From Methanothrix sp. (lineage in GTDB: Archaea > Halobacteriota > Methanosarcinia > Methanotrichales > Methanotrichaceae), in assembly GCA_028688535.1 (NCBI GenBank), contig JAQTXY010000022.1:1-12106 (forward strand): a stretch of 12,106 nt of DNA, in the 5' to 3' direction. A program made the translations under genes and the position numbers. Positions 1 to 6,804 of the stretch are shown in pieces; positions within the stretch are counted from its first letter, which is position 1; each line of letters opens with the position of its first letter. Below the pieces are notes generated by a model. That model did not search any database. It saw nothing but the letters and a program-made list of their open reading frames with translations, and was not told the origin of the DNA.

Positions 1-132
1 CCAATTGCACAGTTCTTTGAGCTGGAGTGGCTTGGCGAGGCCCTTCCGGTCCAGGGACGAATAATCTGGGTTGCACCAAAAAGTATTGATTTCATAGATG
101 AGGGCCAGGCCAAATTCAGGCTTAAGATATGA
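1..132 (+). CDS. Brix-domain (Imp4-like) ribosome biogenesis protein, C-terminal part
   Basis: The first reading frame is open from the window edge to the TGA at 130-132 and gives 43 residues, so only the C-terminus is present. The segment VAPKSIDFIDEGQAKFRLKI resembles, from memory, the end of the archaeal Imp4-like Brix proteins (a short IDFxxxGxxxFKL stretch). Brix proteins act in assembly of ribosomal subunits by binding rRNA. The position supports the call: in euryarchaea a Brix gene commonly sits directly before Pcc1 and prefoldin beta, downstream of L37Ae and RNA polymerase subunit P. The stop overlaps the next start as ATGA (129-132), so the two are translationally coupled. The family call rests on 43 residues plus synteny, so it is moderate. 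Confidence 0.6.
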   Translation, partial: PIAQFFELEWLGEALPVQGRIIWVAPKSIDFIDEGQAKFRLKI

Positions 133-356
133 AGGGCTGTGCAGAATTAGTATTTGAAAGCGAGCATGCCACTGAAATATTTCAGGCGCTAGCTCCCGAA
201 GTTGATGACGAACTGCACAGGTCCAATGTAATTCTGAGCCTGGAAGATGGTTCTATTCGATTGAGGATCTGGGGCGAGGATACAGTCTCTCTCCGGGCAG
301 CCTTAAATACCTGGATAAGGTTGGTTAACATCGCATTTGAGATGGTGAGTTTATGA
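129..356 (+). CDS. pcc1: KEOPS complex subunit Pcc1
   Basis: This 75-residue protein has the usual length and layout of archaeal Pcc1: a strand with SEHATEIFQALAPEVDD, a second block LEDGSIRLRIWGEDTVSLRA, then a helix with LNTWIRLVNIAFE. In the family, Pcc1 is the dimerisation subunit of KEOPS, the complex with Kae1, Bud32 and Cgi121 that makes t6A at position 37 of ANN-decoding tRNAs. It acts in the cytoplasm. The start overlaps the stop of the Brix gene and its own stop overlaps the start of prefoldin beta, both as ATGA, so the three genes form one coupled operon. No separate Shine-Dalgarno site is needed or obvious. Confidence 0.88.
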   Translation: MKGCAELVFESEHATEIFQALAPEVDDELHRSNVILSLEDGSIRLRIWGEDTVSLRAALNTWIRLVNIAFEMVSL

Positions 357-715
357 GTGGCGAATTGCCTCCGCAGATACAGAATCAATTGGCTCAGCTC
401 CAGCAGCTCCAGCAGCAAGCGCAGGCGATCATGGCTCAGAAGGGCCAGATCGAGGGTCTTATCAGAGAGACCGAGGCGGCGCTCAGGGAACTGGAGAAGA
501 GCGCAGACGACGCAGTTATATACAAGAGCGTCGGGGAACTCCTCTTTAAAGCTGATAAGCTCAAGCTGATCGAAGAGCTGAAAGAGAAGAAGGATATGAA
601 CGAGATCCGGAAAAAGAACATGGCCAATCAGGAAGAGCGCATTCAGGGCCGGTTCACTCAGCTTCAAGAGCAGCTTAAAATGGCATTAGGTCAGATACCG
701 CCCAAGGGCGGCTAA
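353..715 (+). CDS. pfdB: Prefoldin subunit beta
   Basis: This 120-residue protein has the prefoldin-beta architecture: an N-terminal coiled-coil helix rich in Gln and Leu (residues 5-50), a central hairpin stretch (DDAVIYKSVGELLFKADK, about 52-69) and a second long charged helix (70-112). Prefoldin is the jellyfish-shaped alpha2-beta4 holdase that passes unfolded proteins to the group II chaperonin. The central VYKxVGxLL-type motif is typical of the beta subunit. The gene follows pcc1 with a 4-base overlap. In relatives a DUF3194 gene often follows; here a tRNA gene follows instead, 10 bases after the stop. Confidence 0.93.
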   Translation: MSGELPPQIQNQLAQLQQLQQQAQAIMAQKGQIEGLIRETEAALRELEKSADDAVIYKSVGELLFKADKLKLIEELKEKKDMNEIRKKNMANQEERIQGRFTQLQEQLKMALGQIPPKGG

Positions 716-725
716 AACCATTTGC

Positions 726-802
<77 letters not shown>

Positions 803-817
803 TTATTATTATCATCA

Positions 818-828
818 TTTTTAGGAGG
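818..828 (+). promoter_or_regulatory. T-run after tRNA-Arg and strong ribosome binding site of CooT-like gene
   Basis: A run of five T (818-822) after the tRNA could end its transcription. It is followed at once by GGAGG (824-828), a near-perfect Shine-Dalgarno site four bases before the ATG at 833, which fixes the start of the CooT-like protein. Confidence 0.5.
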
Positions 829-832
829 AACT

Positions 833-1021
833 ATGTGCGAACTTACGGTTTACATTTTGAAGGGCAACGCCCGTGAAAAGGCAATGGATGGCGTGGTCAG
901 GCTCATGGCCCATAGCGGCAAGGTTCTCATGGAAGGCATATTCGGCGATTCCATGGAAGTGGAGGGCCGCATCGCTGATGTAGATATTATGTCCCAATCG
1001 GCGAATATCGTCGCGAATTAA
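833..1021 (+). CDS. CooT-family nickel-binding protein
   Basis: This 62-residue protein begins MCELTVYILKG and has the short all-beta pattern of the CooT family, including GKVLMEGIFGDSMEVEGRI in the middle and a hydrophobic C-terminal strand. In Rhodospirillum rubrum, CooT is a small dimer that binds nickel through Cys2 and supports maturation of the carbon monoxide dehydrogenase; Cys2 is present here. In a methanogen a role in nickel handling for CODH/acetyl-CoA synthase is a reasonable inference, but the window has no CODH genes. Many archaeal CooT-like proteins have untested functions. The start is fixed by GGAGG four bases upstream. The stop lies 6 bases from the convergent protease gene. 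Confidence 0.75.
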   Translation: MCELTVYILKGNAREKAMDGVVRLMAHSGKVLMEGIFGDSMEVEGRIADVDIMSQSANIVAN

Positions 1022-1027
1022 GCGCCA

Positions 1028-1900
1028 CTAATGCTTTATTAACGGCACATACTCGACACCTGGCCGGCTCCTTCCCGCTTCCATGCGGTACAGGTCCATC
1101 AGGGCATAGACCTCTTCCGGCACATCGGTCTGCACGCATTCACCCAGGAGAGATTGGGCCTGCTCAGCCATGAAGGGATGGTCGTGAGTATATTTTCCCG
1201 AGACGAACTCCTCGATGATGCCCTCCATCTTCTCGCCGCCGCACTTTCCATCCAGGATCTTCTTCAGCAGATTTCTCATCTGGCTCATGGCCTTTCTCGC
1301 CTCCTCAGCGTAGATGAGGGTCTTGTCATCGATCTCATCGATCTTCTTCTTGCCCACGACCGCGATAAGCGATGTTGCCGGGTAGCTGCCCTGCATATCG
1401 CCCAGTTGCGGGTCCACTGGGCCCAGGGCCGCGTGAGGATCCATGATTATTTTATCGGCGGCAAAGGCGATGAGAGTTCCGCCGCTCATGGCGTAATGGG
1501 GCACAATTACCGTCTTCTTGGCGGGATGAGCCTTCAATGCCATGGCAATTTGCGTGGCAGCCAGAGCGAGGCCACCTGGGGTATGCAAGATGATGTCGAT
1601 GGGCACATCCTTTTGCGCGGCGCGAATGGCCCTTAAGACTCGCTCGCTGTCATCTATATCGATATAGCGGGCTAACGGGATGCCCAGGAAGCTGATGGTC
1701 TCCTGGCGGTGAATAAGCGTTATGACCTGCGTGCCCCGCGTCTTGCCCAGCTTTGCCAGGACGCTCTTTCTGGCCGTCTGCAGATAGTACCTCTGCGCCA
1801 TGGGAACCAGGAAGAGAAATATGAATAGAAGAAACCAGATGTTGTTGAGCAATGCACTTGTCGTATCTCCGCCTATCTGGGCTTGAAGTAGATCCATCAT
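1028..1900 (-). CDS. Membrane-anchored ClpP-fold serine protease, SDH family
   Basis: The 290-residue protein has one N-terminal membrane segment (about 20-36) and then a ClpP/crotonase-fold domain of the SDH_sah family (archaeal serine dehydrogenase-proteinase-like). Visible landmarks are the oxyanion-region HTPGG (106-110), the nucleophile motif AMSGGT with Ser139, then DPHAALGPVDPQ (154-165) and the family's late GKYTHDHP (235-242). Relatives include SppA and the stomatin-linked membrane proteases, so it probably cleaves membrane or exported proteins from the cytoplasmic side. No stomatin or NfeD gene is adjacent. The protein has two Met codons in a row; no Shine-Dalgarno is visible and a TATA-like box lies about 24 bases upstream, which suggests a leaderless transcript starting at the first ATG. 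Confidence 0.85.
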   Translation of the reverse strand: MMDLLQAQIGGDTTSALLNNIWFLLFIFLFLVPMAQRYYLQTARKSVLAKLGKTRGTQVITLIHRQETISFLGIPLARYIDIDDSERVLRAIRAAQKDVPIDIILHTPGGLALAATQIAMALKAHPAKKTVIVPHYAMSGGTLIAFAADKIIMDPHAALGPVDPQLGDMQGSYPATSLIAVVGKKKIDEIDDKTLIYAEEARKAMSQMRNLLKKILDGKCGGEKMEGIIEEFVSGKYTHDHPFMAEQAQSLLGECVQTDVPEEVYALMDLYRMEAGRSRPGVEYVPLIKH

Positions 1901-1920
1901 TTAACATTATGTGCGAATCA

Positions 1921-1927
1921 TATATTT
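1921..1927 (-). promoter_or_regulatory. TATA box of the SDH-family protease gene
   Basis: On the minus strand the sequence reads cctAAATATAtgat, centred about 24 bases before the ATG at 1900. That is the spacing expected if transcription starts at or next to the start codon, which agrees with the absence of a Shine-Dalgarno site. Confidence 0.45.
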
Positions 1928-1966
1928 AGGTTATGCGACTGCCAGAAGAAGCTCGCCTTCGGCATC

Positions 1967-1973
1967 TATATTA
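1967..1973 (+). promoter_or_regulatory. TATA-like box for the exported protein pair
   Basis: TATATTA here would place the start of transcription near 1995, leaving a leader of about 26 bases that contains the Shine-Dalgarno GGAGG at 2014-2018 before the ATG at 2021. Another AT-rich stretch (TTTAAAT, 1998-2004) is too close to the ATG to leave the ribosome site in the transcript. Confidence 0.35.
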
Positions 1974-2020
1974 ACGATAGTGGCTCAATGAAGAAGGTTT
2001 AAATGAACATATAGGAGGTT

Positions 2021-2683
2021 ATGGCCTTGAGGATTAGAAATTTTGGTTTAATGGCAATTCTTCTTTTGACTTTCTTAGCATCCGTATCCGTAGCGTCCGC
2101 TCAGGACGTCTCATCCGACGATAATAGTAGCGCGACCCAATATGATTCATCCACAGATTCCGCCAGCGTGCAGGGCATCTGGAAGGCCTCCTTAGGAGAA
2201 AAGGAGATTATCATAGCCGTGAGCCAATCAGCTCAATCTTTATTCGGCCTGGCCAAGTTCGAGGGCGACAATCCCTGGAATGGTGCGGTAGCTGGGTCCA
2301 TTTCTGCAAATGAGGTATCCTTATCTCTGGCAGCTCTGGAGACCGAGGCGCTGGCATCCATTTACATAAGCGCTGCCTTGGATGGTGAAACCATGAAGGG
2401 ATTTTTCGTCCGGTCGGACAGCACCGGAAAAGCAAGTAAGGGAGACTTCACCGCCAACATGATCAGCCCGGATACATCCGGATACACCCCTGTCGAGGTA
2501 ACTGCCGCTTCTTCGTCGACAGATGAGATGGAGCAAGTGAGCACGGAGCAGAAGACCGAATCGCCCGTTAGCGAAGAGAGCGAGAAGACCGCATCAGCGG
2601 AGAGCGAGAGCCGATTCAAGGATGTTACAAAGCTGGCTAAGGGAATCAATCCGGACATATTGCCCAGAATGGCTGCGTTGTAG
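2021..2683 (+). CDS. Exported protein of unknown function with Ser/Glu-rich tail
   Basis: I do not recognise a named family. The 220-residue product starts with a signal peptide (about 1-27, cleavage near ASA|QD), then an Asp/Ser-rich linker (28-49), a globular beta-rich core (50-147) with GIWKASLGEKEIIIAVSQS and LFGLAKFEGDNPWNGAV, and a low-complexity Ser/Glu/Thr tail (160-198). The core pattern (ligand-like strand, FGxxKFEG, then xGFF) suggests a beta-barrel or beta-sandwich outside the membrane. There is no C-terminal membrane anchor. GGAGG sits just upstream of the ATG and fixes the start. The next exported protein begins at the base after this stop, so the two are probably one transcript. 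Confidence 0.8.
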   Translation: MALRIRNFGLMAILLLTFLASVSVASAQDVSSDDNSSATQYDSSTDSASVQGIWKASLGEKEIIIAVSQSAQSLFGLAKFEGDNPWNGAVAGSISANEVSLSLAALETEALASIYISAALDGETMKGFFVRSDSTGKASKGDFTANMISPDTSGYTPVEVTAASSSTDEMEQVSTEQKTESPVSEESEKTASAESESRFKDVTKLAKGINPDILPRMAAL

Positions 2684-3301
2684 GTGTTTTTGTTGAAATC
2701 CAGATATCACTCACAGCCATTCTTGATTGGCCTGATATTGAGCCTGACACTATTGCTTACCATGCAGGTGCAAGGCTCTATGATTGACGATTTATCAGTC
2801 AATTCCGTCTCCGAGGACTGCGGCAAGTGGAAGATTGTCTTCAATTGGTCGGATATGGATGAATACAGGAGCAGCGTCTCGCATGGAGACAGCACCTCCG
2901 GAAAAGTTGCCGTCGCGACAGATGCATTGACGCTGGAGTCGGCATCCGATAAATCCAAGATCTTGAAGATCTCGGTCATAATGTACTCCAAGAACGATGC
3001 ATCTCTGATCAACCAATCCAGCTTGATGGCCCTTGCCAACGGTACCCTAACAAAATCCAAAGTATGCAAAGATATCAGTATAACTGAGAGGGTGATAGAT
3101 GGACGGTCAGGGATATTTGGCAGCGGCCTTAAGTGTCCGATTAATGAGCCGGTCTACGTTGCAGTTTATCCTGTAGAATATCATCTGGATCGACCGGGCG
3201 GCATTCTGGCATCCACGGCTGTGGGATTGATTCTCTCCACCTATGGTCAAGAAATCACAGATCGATTTATTAATTCGGTCGAAGTACTGCAGCTAAAATA
3301 A
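2684..3301 (+). CDS. Exported protein of unknown function, second gene of pair
   Basis: The frame opens with GTG at 2684, directly after the TAG of the preceding gene. TTG at 2690 or 2693 are alternatives; TTG 2693 would have an AGGTG ribosome-site-like sequence about six bases upstream and would give the tidy signal peptide MKSRYHSQPFLIGLILSLTL. Whichever start is used, residues to about 31 form a signal peptide and the rest (about 170 residues) lies outside the cell. Three Cys (46, 128 and 151 counted from GTG) are in the mature part, so one disulfide is possible. It has a KWKIVFNWSDMDEY block and several beta-strand-like segments. No family is recognised. Coupling to the upstream gene suggests a shared extracellular role. 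Confidence 0.78.
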   Translation: MFLLKSRYHSQPFLIGLILSLTLLLTMQVQGSMIDDLSVNSVSEDCGKWKIVFNWSDMDEYRSSVSHGDSTSGKVAVATDALTLESASDKSKILKISVIMYSKNDASLINQSSLMALANGTLTKSKVCKDISITERVIDGRSGIFGSGLKCPINEPVYVAVYPVEYHLDRPGGILASTAVGLILSTYGQEITDRFINSVEVLQLK

Positions 3302-3320
3302 GGACAAAAAGCATTATAGC

Positions 3321-3494
3321 CTAAGGCCAGAGGCCAAAGGCGATATTTAATCCCATTACTACTACGCCAGCACCAATGCAGGCTCCCAGTACCATCTTAG
3401 GATTGAGCTTAATTGCAGTATCATCTGCCTCGAAGTACCTCATGAGGCCTGCTGATGACTGAAGACCGCTGCCTTCATTCTTTTTCTTTGCCAT
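3321..3494 (-). CDS. Preprotein translocase Sec61-beta subunit (archaeal SecG)
   Basis: The ATG at 3494-3492 opens a 57-codon frame ending at TAG (3323-3321). The product begins MAKKKNEGSGLQSSAGLMRY, continues FEADDTAIKLNPKMVLGACI, and ends with a single membrane helix (about 34-54) and GLWP. This is the archaeal Sec61-beta pattern: basic and Gly/Ser-rich start, SSAGLMRYFE motif, IKxxPxxV, then one transmembrane helix. It is the small non-essential subunit of the SecYE-beta channel in the cytoplasmic membrane. A GGAG site lies six bases upstream of the ATG. It follows the NosD-like gene after 42 bases on the same strand but a TATA-like TACTTAATA lies in that gap, so it may be transcribed separately. 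Confidence 0.9.
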   Translation of the reverse strand: MAKKKNEGSGLQSSAGLMRYFEADDTAIKLNPKMVLGACIGAGVVVMGLNIAFGLWP

Positions 3495-3536
3495 ATCTAA
3501 CTCCTATCTTTCTTCATCATATTAAGTATTGCGGTT

Positions 3537-5531
3537 TTAAGCGGCGGCAGCCTTTCGCCAGCCGCTCTCATCCTGGAAGGGGTAACTGTCCAGCATACTT
3601 CCGCCTTTGATCATCCTTGGCCAATTCTGGCTGGGATTGCCTTTGGCCACATGATCCATCCAGTAATTGCCTCCCGTAACATTGCCCTCGTCCCAGCTAT
3701 TTCTGCCATCGATATCTTGAGAATGTTCCTTATTGCCCAGGAAGTTGTTGTGGAATATTTTATTTCCTGTGCAATGCATTACCTGCAGGCCAATAGGATT
3801 GTTGCTGATGTTATTCTGATACACCTGGTTATCATTGGAGAGGTTTAACCAGATACCTGTGGCTGCATTTGCATCAACTGCATTGTCACGAATGGTGTTC
3901 TCATTAGAGGAGAGAAGAGAGATGCCGTTCTGATTATTTCGCGAGGCATTATTTCCAGCGATTTGGTTGCCGTCCGAGGCATATAGAAACATGCCGCTGA
4001 ATTTATTGGCAAGCAGTCGATTGCCTGATATCTCATTCCCATCGGACTGCACGAGACGCATGCCGAAGCTTGCTGAGATGTTATTCTCCAAGATCCTGTT
4101 ATTTTTCGAATCGAAGAGGAATACGGCATCGTTGATAATGGCATTATTCCTTACCGTGACGTTTTCGCAGTAGGCTAACGTAAGATGAGCAAGATCTCTA
4201 TCCTGAATCTGCCCGCCAAGATTTCCAAAGAGATAGACTATGGGGAGGGAATCCACAACATTCGATTCATCAATGGAATTATCAAAGCCCTCCTTGGTCT
4301 CAGATTCTGCGTAAAGGCTCCACTCGACATTCTGGAAACGATTGGCAGAAAGCTTATTCTCCGATGATTCCAGTAGGATGATCCCTTTAGAACTATTTGC
4401 TATCTGATTGGCGGATAAGGTGTTCTCGTGGGAGGATGAAATCTGTATCGCGGTGTCTGCTATGCCGGTGATCTGGTTTTCGGAAAAATTGTTTTGTCTG
4501 CTCTGGCCCATATCAAGGCCAACGGTGCCGTCTTGTATCTTGTTCTGACTAAAGGAATTCTTGCTGGAATTTTCCATTCTAATGCCGTATTCTGTCGCAA
4601 TAATACTGTTGTTTTTTATCTCAAGCAGATTTGCGTCCTTAATGTATGCTGCATTCGTGCAGCGGAGGATCGCATTATCCGTCAGTTTGTTGTTCTTGCT
4701 GCTGACGACGATCAGACCAAAGGTGGCATCGTTGATCTCATTGCCCTGCAATGCAGTTTCGCTGGCGTTCGCGAGATTTATTCCTTGTGTGATATCGGCG
4801 GCAGAACCTCTGATGCGGACCCTATTTTGGAGAACATCGTTGCTGCTACTGTTTAAAATCCACATGCCATATCTCTTGCTTTGTATATCATTGCTTTCGA
4901 TCTGGCAGTTCTGGGCGTGATCAAGCCACATACCCCAATAAGCATCAGATATTTTGTTGCTCAGAATTATATTCTCGCCAGCTTCCCGCACTACAATGGA
5001 CAGGTTGCAGCCTACGATACTGTTTTCTGAAACAGTATTCTTGGTGGAGTTCTCCCAGAGGGCCACCGCTCCCTGGCAGTCCATCATTGCGTTTTCGGCA
5101 ATTAGATTCTCATGCGAACCGCGTACCAGTATAGCAGGATTGCAGTTTTTAAATACATTTTCCTTGATGGTGTTTCGGTCGGATTGAATATATATCCCCG
5201 GCCCGGAAAAGTCCTCTATGGTTAGGCCCTGCAGAGAGCAACCCTCTGCGGTTATTGTGATCCCCGTCTCTAGGCCATTTCCTTTGAGGATAATAGGTCC
5301 GTTCTCGCCGGTGAGAGGCATTAGGGTTAGGCTCCTGTTCAGGATTACCTCTTCATTATATTCTCCCGGCTTGATATATATGGTATCTCCATTGCTGGCA
5401 GCAATAACGGCCTCTTGAATGGTATCATAATTAGCAAAGCCGCTGTCGTCAACGATATATGTTCTTGCTCCATCGATGGGCATGAGCCAGATGAGCAAAG
5501 CCATGAAGATGATCATCGGAATTCTGAGCAT
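3537..5531 (-). CDS. Exported NosD-like parallel beta-helix protein
   Basis: The 664-residue protein starts with a signal peptide (about 1-22), then the classic entry of NosD/CASH proteins, YDTIQEAVIAASNGDTIYIK followed by PGEYNEEV. From about 75 to 610 it is a long series of right-handed beta-helix coils of roughly 22-24 residues, each with a pattern like N-x-I-x-x-N and short spacers such as SSKNN, SSHEN and SSNEN. The end reads GNYWMDH then DSYPF, a common NosD finish. Despite the NosD name (copper delivery to N2O reductase), most archaeal members are surface carbohydrate-binding or structural proteins, and nothing here indicates denitrification. No C-terminal membrane helix or PGF-CTERM sorting signal is visible, so it is probably released or held by other surface components. 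No Shine-Dalgarno is seen; a TATA box 28 bases upstream supports the first ATG. Confidence 0.88.
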   Translation of the reverse strand: MLRIPMIIFMALLIWLMPIDGARTYIVDDSGFANYDTIQEAVIAASNGDTIYIKPGEYNEEVILNRSLTLMPLTGENGPIILKGNGLETGITITAEGCSLQGLTIEDFSGPGIYIQSDRNTIKENVFKNCNPAILVRGSHENLIAENAMMDCQGAVALWENSTKNTVSENSIVGCNLSIVVREAGENIILSNKISDAYWGMWLDHAQNCQIESNDIQSKRYGMWILNSSSNDVLQNRVRIRGSAADITQGINLANASETALQGNEINDATFGLIVVSSKNNKLTDNAILRCTNAAYIKDANLLEIKNNSIIATEYGIRMENSSKNSFSQNKIQDGTVGLDMGQSRQNNFSENQITGIADTAIQISSSHENTLSANQIANSSKGIILLESSENKLSANRFQNVEWSLYAESETKEGFDNSIDESNVVDSLPIVYLFGNLGGQIQDRDLAHLTLAYCENVTVRNNAIINDAVFLFDSKNNRILENNISASFGMRLVQSDGNEISGNRLLANKFSGMFLYASDGNQIAGNNASRNNQNGISLLSSNENTIRDNAVDANAATGIWLNLSNDNQVYQNNISNNPIGLQVMHCTGNKIFHNNFLGNKEHSQDIDGRNSWDEGNVTGGNYWMDHVAKGNPSQNWPRMIKGGSMLDSYPFQDESGWRKAAAA

Positions 5532-5554
5532 GAGAAGTAAATTTGCATAGAGCC

Positions 5555-5562
5555 TCTTATAG
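5555..5562 (-). promoter_or_regulatory. TATA box of the NosD-like gene
   Basis: On the minus strand CTATAAGA is centred about 28 bases before the ATG at 5531. With no ribosome binding site in between, the transcript is probably leaderless or nearly so. Confidence 0.45.
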
Positions 5563-5742
5563 TTAATGCAAAATCCGGGTGGAGGAATGTCCCATCATCA
5601 ACCCCTTTATTTCCAGTGGAAAAATAAACCTCGAATTTTTTCTTCATTAGACTCTGAATACCTTCGAAAAAAATCAAACTGTATGTTTAAGATACTAATG
5701 TTATTTTTAAAGTTATATATCGAGAGGTGGTGGTGGCAAGGC

Positions 5743-5755
5743 AAAACCTTATTTA
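5743..5755 (+). promoter_or_regulatory. BRE/TATA-like promoter of the zinc-ribbon gene
   Basis: AAAACC followed by TTATTTA resembles a BRE plus TATA element. It lies about 36 bases before the ATG at 5788, leaving a short leader that holds the GGTGAT ribosome site at 5779-5784. A second AT-rich candidate, TTATATAT at 5713-5720, would give a longer leader. The rest of the 256-base gap between this gene and the divergent NosD-like gene (5532-5787) shows nothing coding; a small imperfect hairpin lies near 5607-5627. Confidence 0.4.
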
Positions 5756-5787
5756 CTCTCTCTTCTAAAGCCGTTAATGGTGATACG

Positions 5788-5982
5788 ATGACAGAAATTA
5801 TGCCGCATAAACACTGCATGGTCTGCGGCAATGCCGTGCGCCCTGATGAAAACTTTTGCGACGAGCTATGCGAGTCGAAGTTCAAATCGGCTCAAAGAAA
5901 GCAGCAGCTCTTATTTCTAGCATTTCTTGCCATAATGGGACTGATTTTGTTTCTGCCGTCGATCCTTAAGATGTATGGGTGA
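5788..5982 (+). CDS. DUF2116-type zinc-ribbon membrane protein
   Basis: The 64-residue product has a compact zinc site near the N-terminus, HKHCMVC then FCDELC (Cys10, Cys13, Cys24, Cys28, with His7 and His9 close by), and one membrane helix (about 41-60). This matches the DUF2116 zinc-ribbon proteins common in methanogens, whose function is unknown. The start ATG at 5788 is chosen because GGTGAT lies four bases upstream and the conserved part starts soon after; the frame is open further upstream to 5566 but that stretch is AT-rich leader without protein character. The next gene starts three bases after the stop, so both are probably co-transcribed. Confidence 0.82.
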   Translation: MTEIMPHKHCMVCGNAVRPDENFCDELCESKFKSAQRKQQLLFLAFLAIMGLILFLPSILKMYG

Positions 5983-5985
5983 AGG

Positions 5986-6480
5986 ATGCGCCCCATAGCA
6001 GCTCTTTTTGCTTTTATTATTCTGAGCGCGTTATCTATCTGTTCAGCTGTCGGCAGCGAATATATCGACATAAAGGAGGTGACCATGCGGCTGGATGGCG
6101 ACAATGCCACCTTTGAGCTGAACTACACCCTGGATACTTTTACCCGTTTTTATGTCTCGGCCCTAGGATGTAGATATCTGGAGCCCGAACTGATATCATT
6201 TCTGGGAGGATACAGAGATGTTATGCTTATAAAGGCGGATACGAACGGCGCGACTCTGCGGGTAGTGGGTGCCGGTAAATATAATAGCGGCTATTATCTA
6301 TTTGACTCAATGCCCTTTGGTAGCAAGGACAAGCCCCTGACGGAAAGCATTGCCCGGTTTACAGTTGTGTATCCTAGTGGGCGGCTCAGGACGTTTTATA
6401 ATGTAACTGCCACGCAAAACGTCTTTTCTCAGGCGGCGCAGCCACTGGCAAATCCTGCTCAGGCAAAGAGCCTAAGCTGA
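5986..6480 (+). CDS. Exported protein of unknown function next to zinc-ribbon protein
   Basis: The 164-residue product has a signal peptide (about 1-24) and a mature part of about 140 residues that looks beta-rich, with two N-glycosylation sequons in DNATFELNYT near its start and a conserved-looking FTVVYPSGRLRTFYNVT stretch near the end. I do not recognise a family. There is no second membrane segment; the last 20 residues are Ala/Gln/Pro-rich. The start lies three bases after the stop of the zinc-ribbon gene, with GGTGA overlapping that stop as ribosome site, so the two are coupled and may work together at the membrane. Confidence 0.78.
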   Translation: MRPIAALFAFIILSALSICSAVGSEYIDIKEVTMRLDGDNATFELNYTLDTFTRFYVSALGCRYLEPELISFLGGYRDVMLIKADTNGATLRVVGAGKYNSGYYLFDSMPFGSKDKPLTESIARFTVVYPSGRLRTFYNVTATQNVFSQAAQPLANPAQAKSLS

Positions 6481-6530
6481 TAGTTAGCAATTTGCCTATC
6501 AATCCAATTGATGGAGACTTCAACTGTCGA

Positions 6531-6656
6531 TCAAACCATTGGCTTGAAGAGAGCCGGTAGCACTGCCATGGCGTAGATTACTGCTCCAACAAGTCCCACT
6601 TCTATGGCGTAGAGCCCAATATTGAAGGGGTCCATCATGTTTTCTGCACCAGTCAT
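6531..6656 (-). CDS. Small single-span membrane protein, 41 residues
   Basis: The ATG at 6656-6654 opens 41 codons ending in TGA (6533-6531). The product begins MTGAENMMDPFNIGLYAIEV and continues with a hydrophobic helix (about 13-36, GLYAIEVGLVGAVIYAMAVL) and a short PALFKPMV tail. Support for a real gene: GAGG lies seven bases before the ATG, a TATA-like TTTTAATA lies about 46 bases upstream, the composition is a clean membrane helix, and the frame fills most of an otherwise empty 324-base space. I do not recognise the family. It is convergent with the exported protein gene ending at 6480 and divergent from the tyrosine-rich gene. Confidence 0.65.
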   Translation of the reverse strand: MTGAENMMDPFNIGLYAIEVGLVGAVIYAMAVLPALFKPMV

Positions 6657-6697
6657 ATCATTGCCTCATTTATCTATTACTGTTTAGGCGACTCAAG

Positions 6698-6705
6698 TAT
6701 TAAAA
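6698..6705 (-). promoter_or_regulatory. TATA-like box of the 41-residue membrane protein
   Basis: TTTTAATA on the minus strand would start transcription near 6676, leaving a leader of about 20 bases that includes the GAGG ribosome site before the ATG at 6656. Confidence 0.35.
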
Positions 6706-6717
6706 GAAATCGCGAGC

Positions 6718-6768
6718 TATATAAATACCAACCACTCAGGGCTCTGCAGGATTGAATATCTTTAATAT
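6718..6768 (+). promoter_or_regulatory. Two candidate TATA boxes of the tyrosine-rich protein gene
   Basis: TATATAAAT at 6718-6726 is the best TATA match in this gap and would give a leader of nearly 60 bases. TTTAATAT at 6761-6768 would give a leader of about 15 bases with the AGGTGAG ribosome site at 6793-6799. I cannot decide between them. Confidence 0.4.
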
Positions 6769-6804
6769 CTCACAGGTTCATTATTTCGTAATAGGTGAGA
6801 AAAA

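Noticed and set aside
182..667. Long minus-strand open frame opposite pcc1 and pfdB
   Set aside because: It is the complement of two well-supported overlapping genes; its Leu/Ser-rich product is what the reverse of a Gln/Glu-rich coiled coil gives.
1154..1636. Plus-strand open frame of 160 codons opposite the SDH-family protease
   Set aside because: It lies wholly inside a protease gene with clear family motifs, and has no ribosome site or recognisable product.
5607..5627. Imperfect hairpin (TTATTTCC/GGAAAAATAA) upstream of the NosD-like gene
   Set aside because: The stem is short, AT-rich and has a bulge; it does not sit at a gene end or next to a start, so I give it no role.
5724..5734. 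GGTGGTGGTGG-like short repeat
   Set aside because: Only about three units of a trinucleotide; too short to be more than chance.
5566..5787. In-frame upstream extension of the zinc-ribbon protein
   Set aside because: The extra residues have no protein character, the stretch holds the promoter elements, and GGTGAT marks the ATG at 5788.
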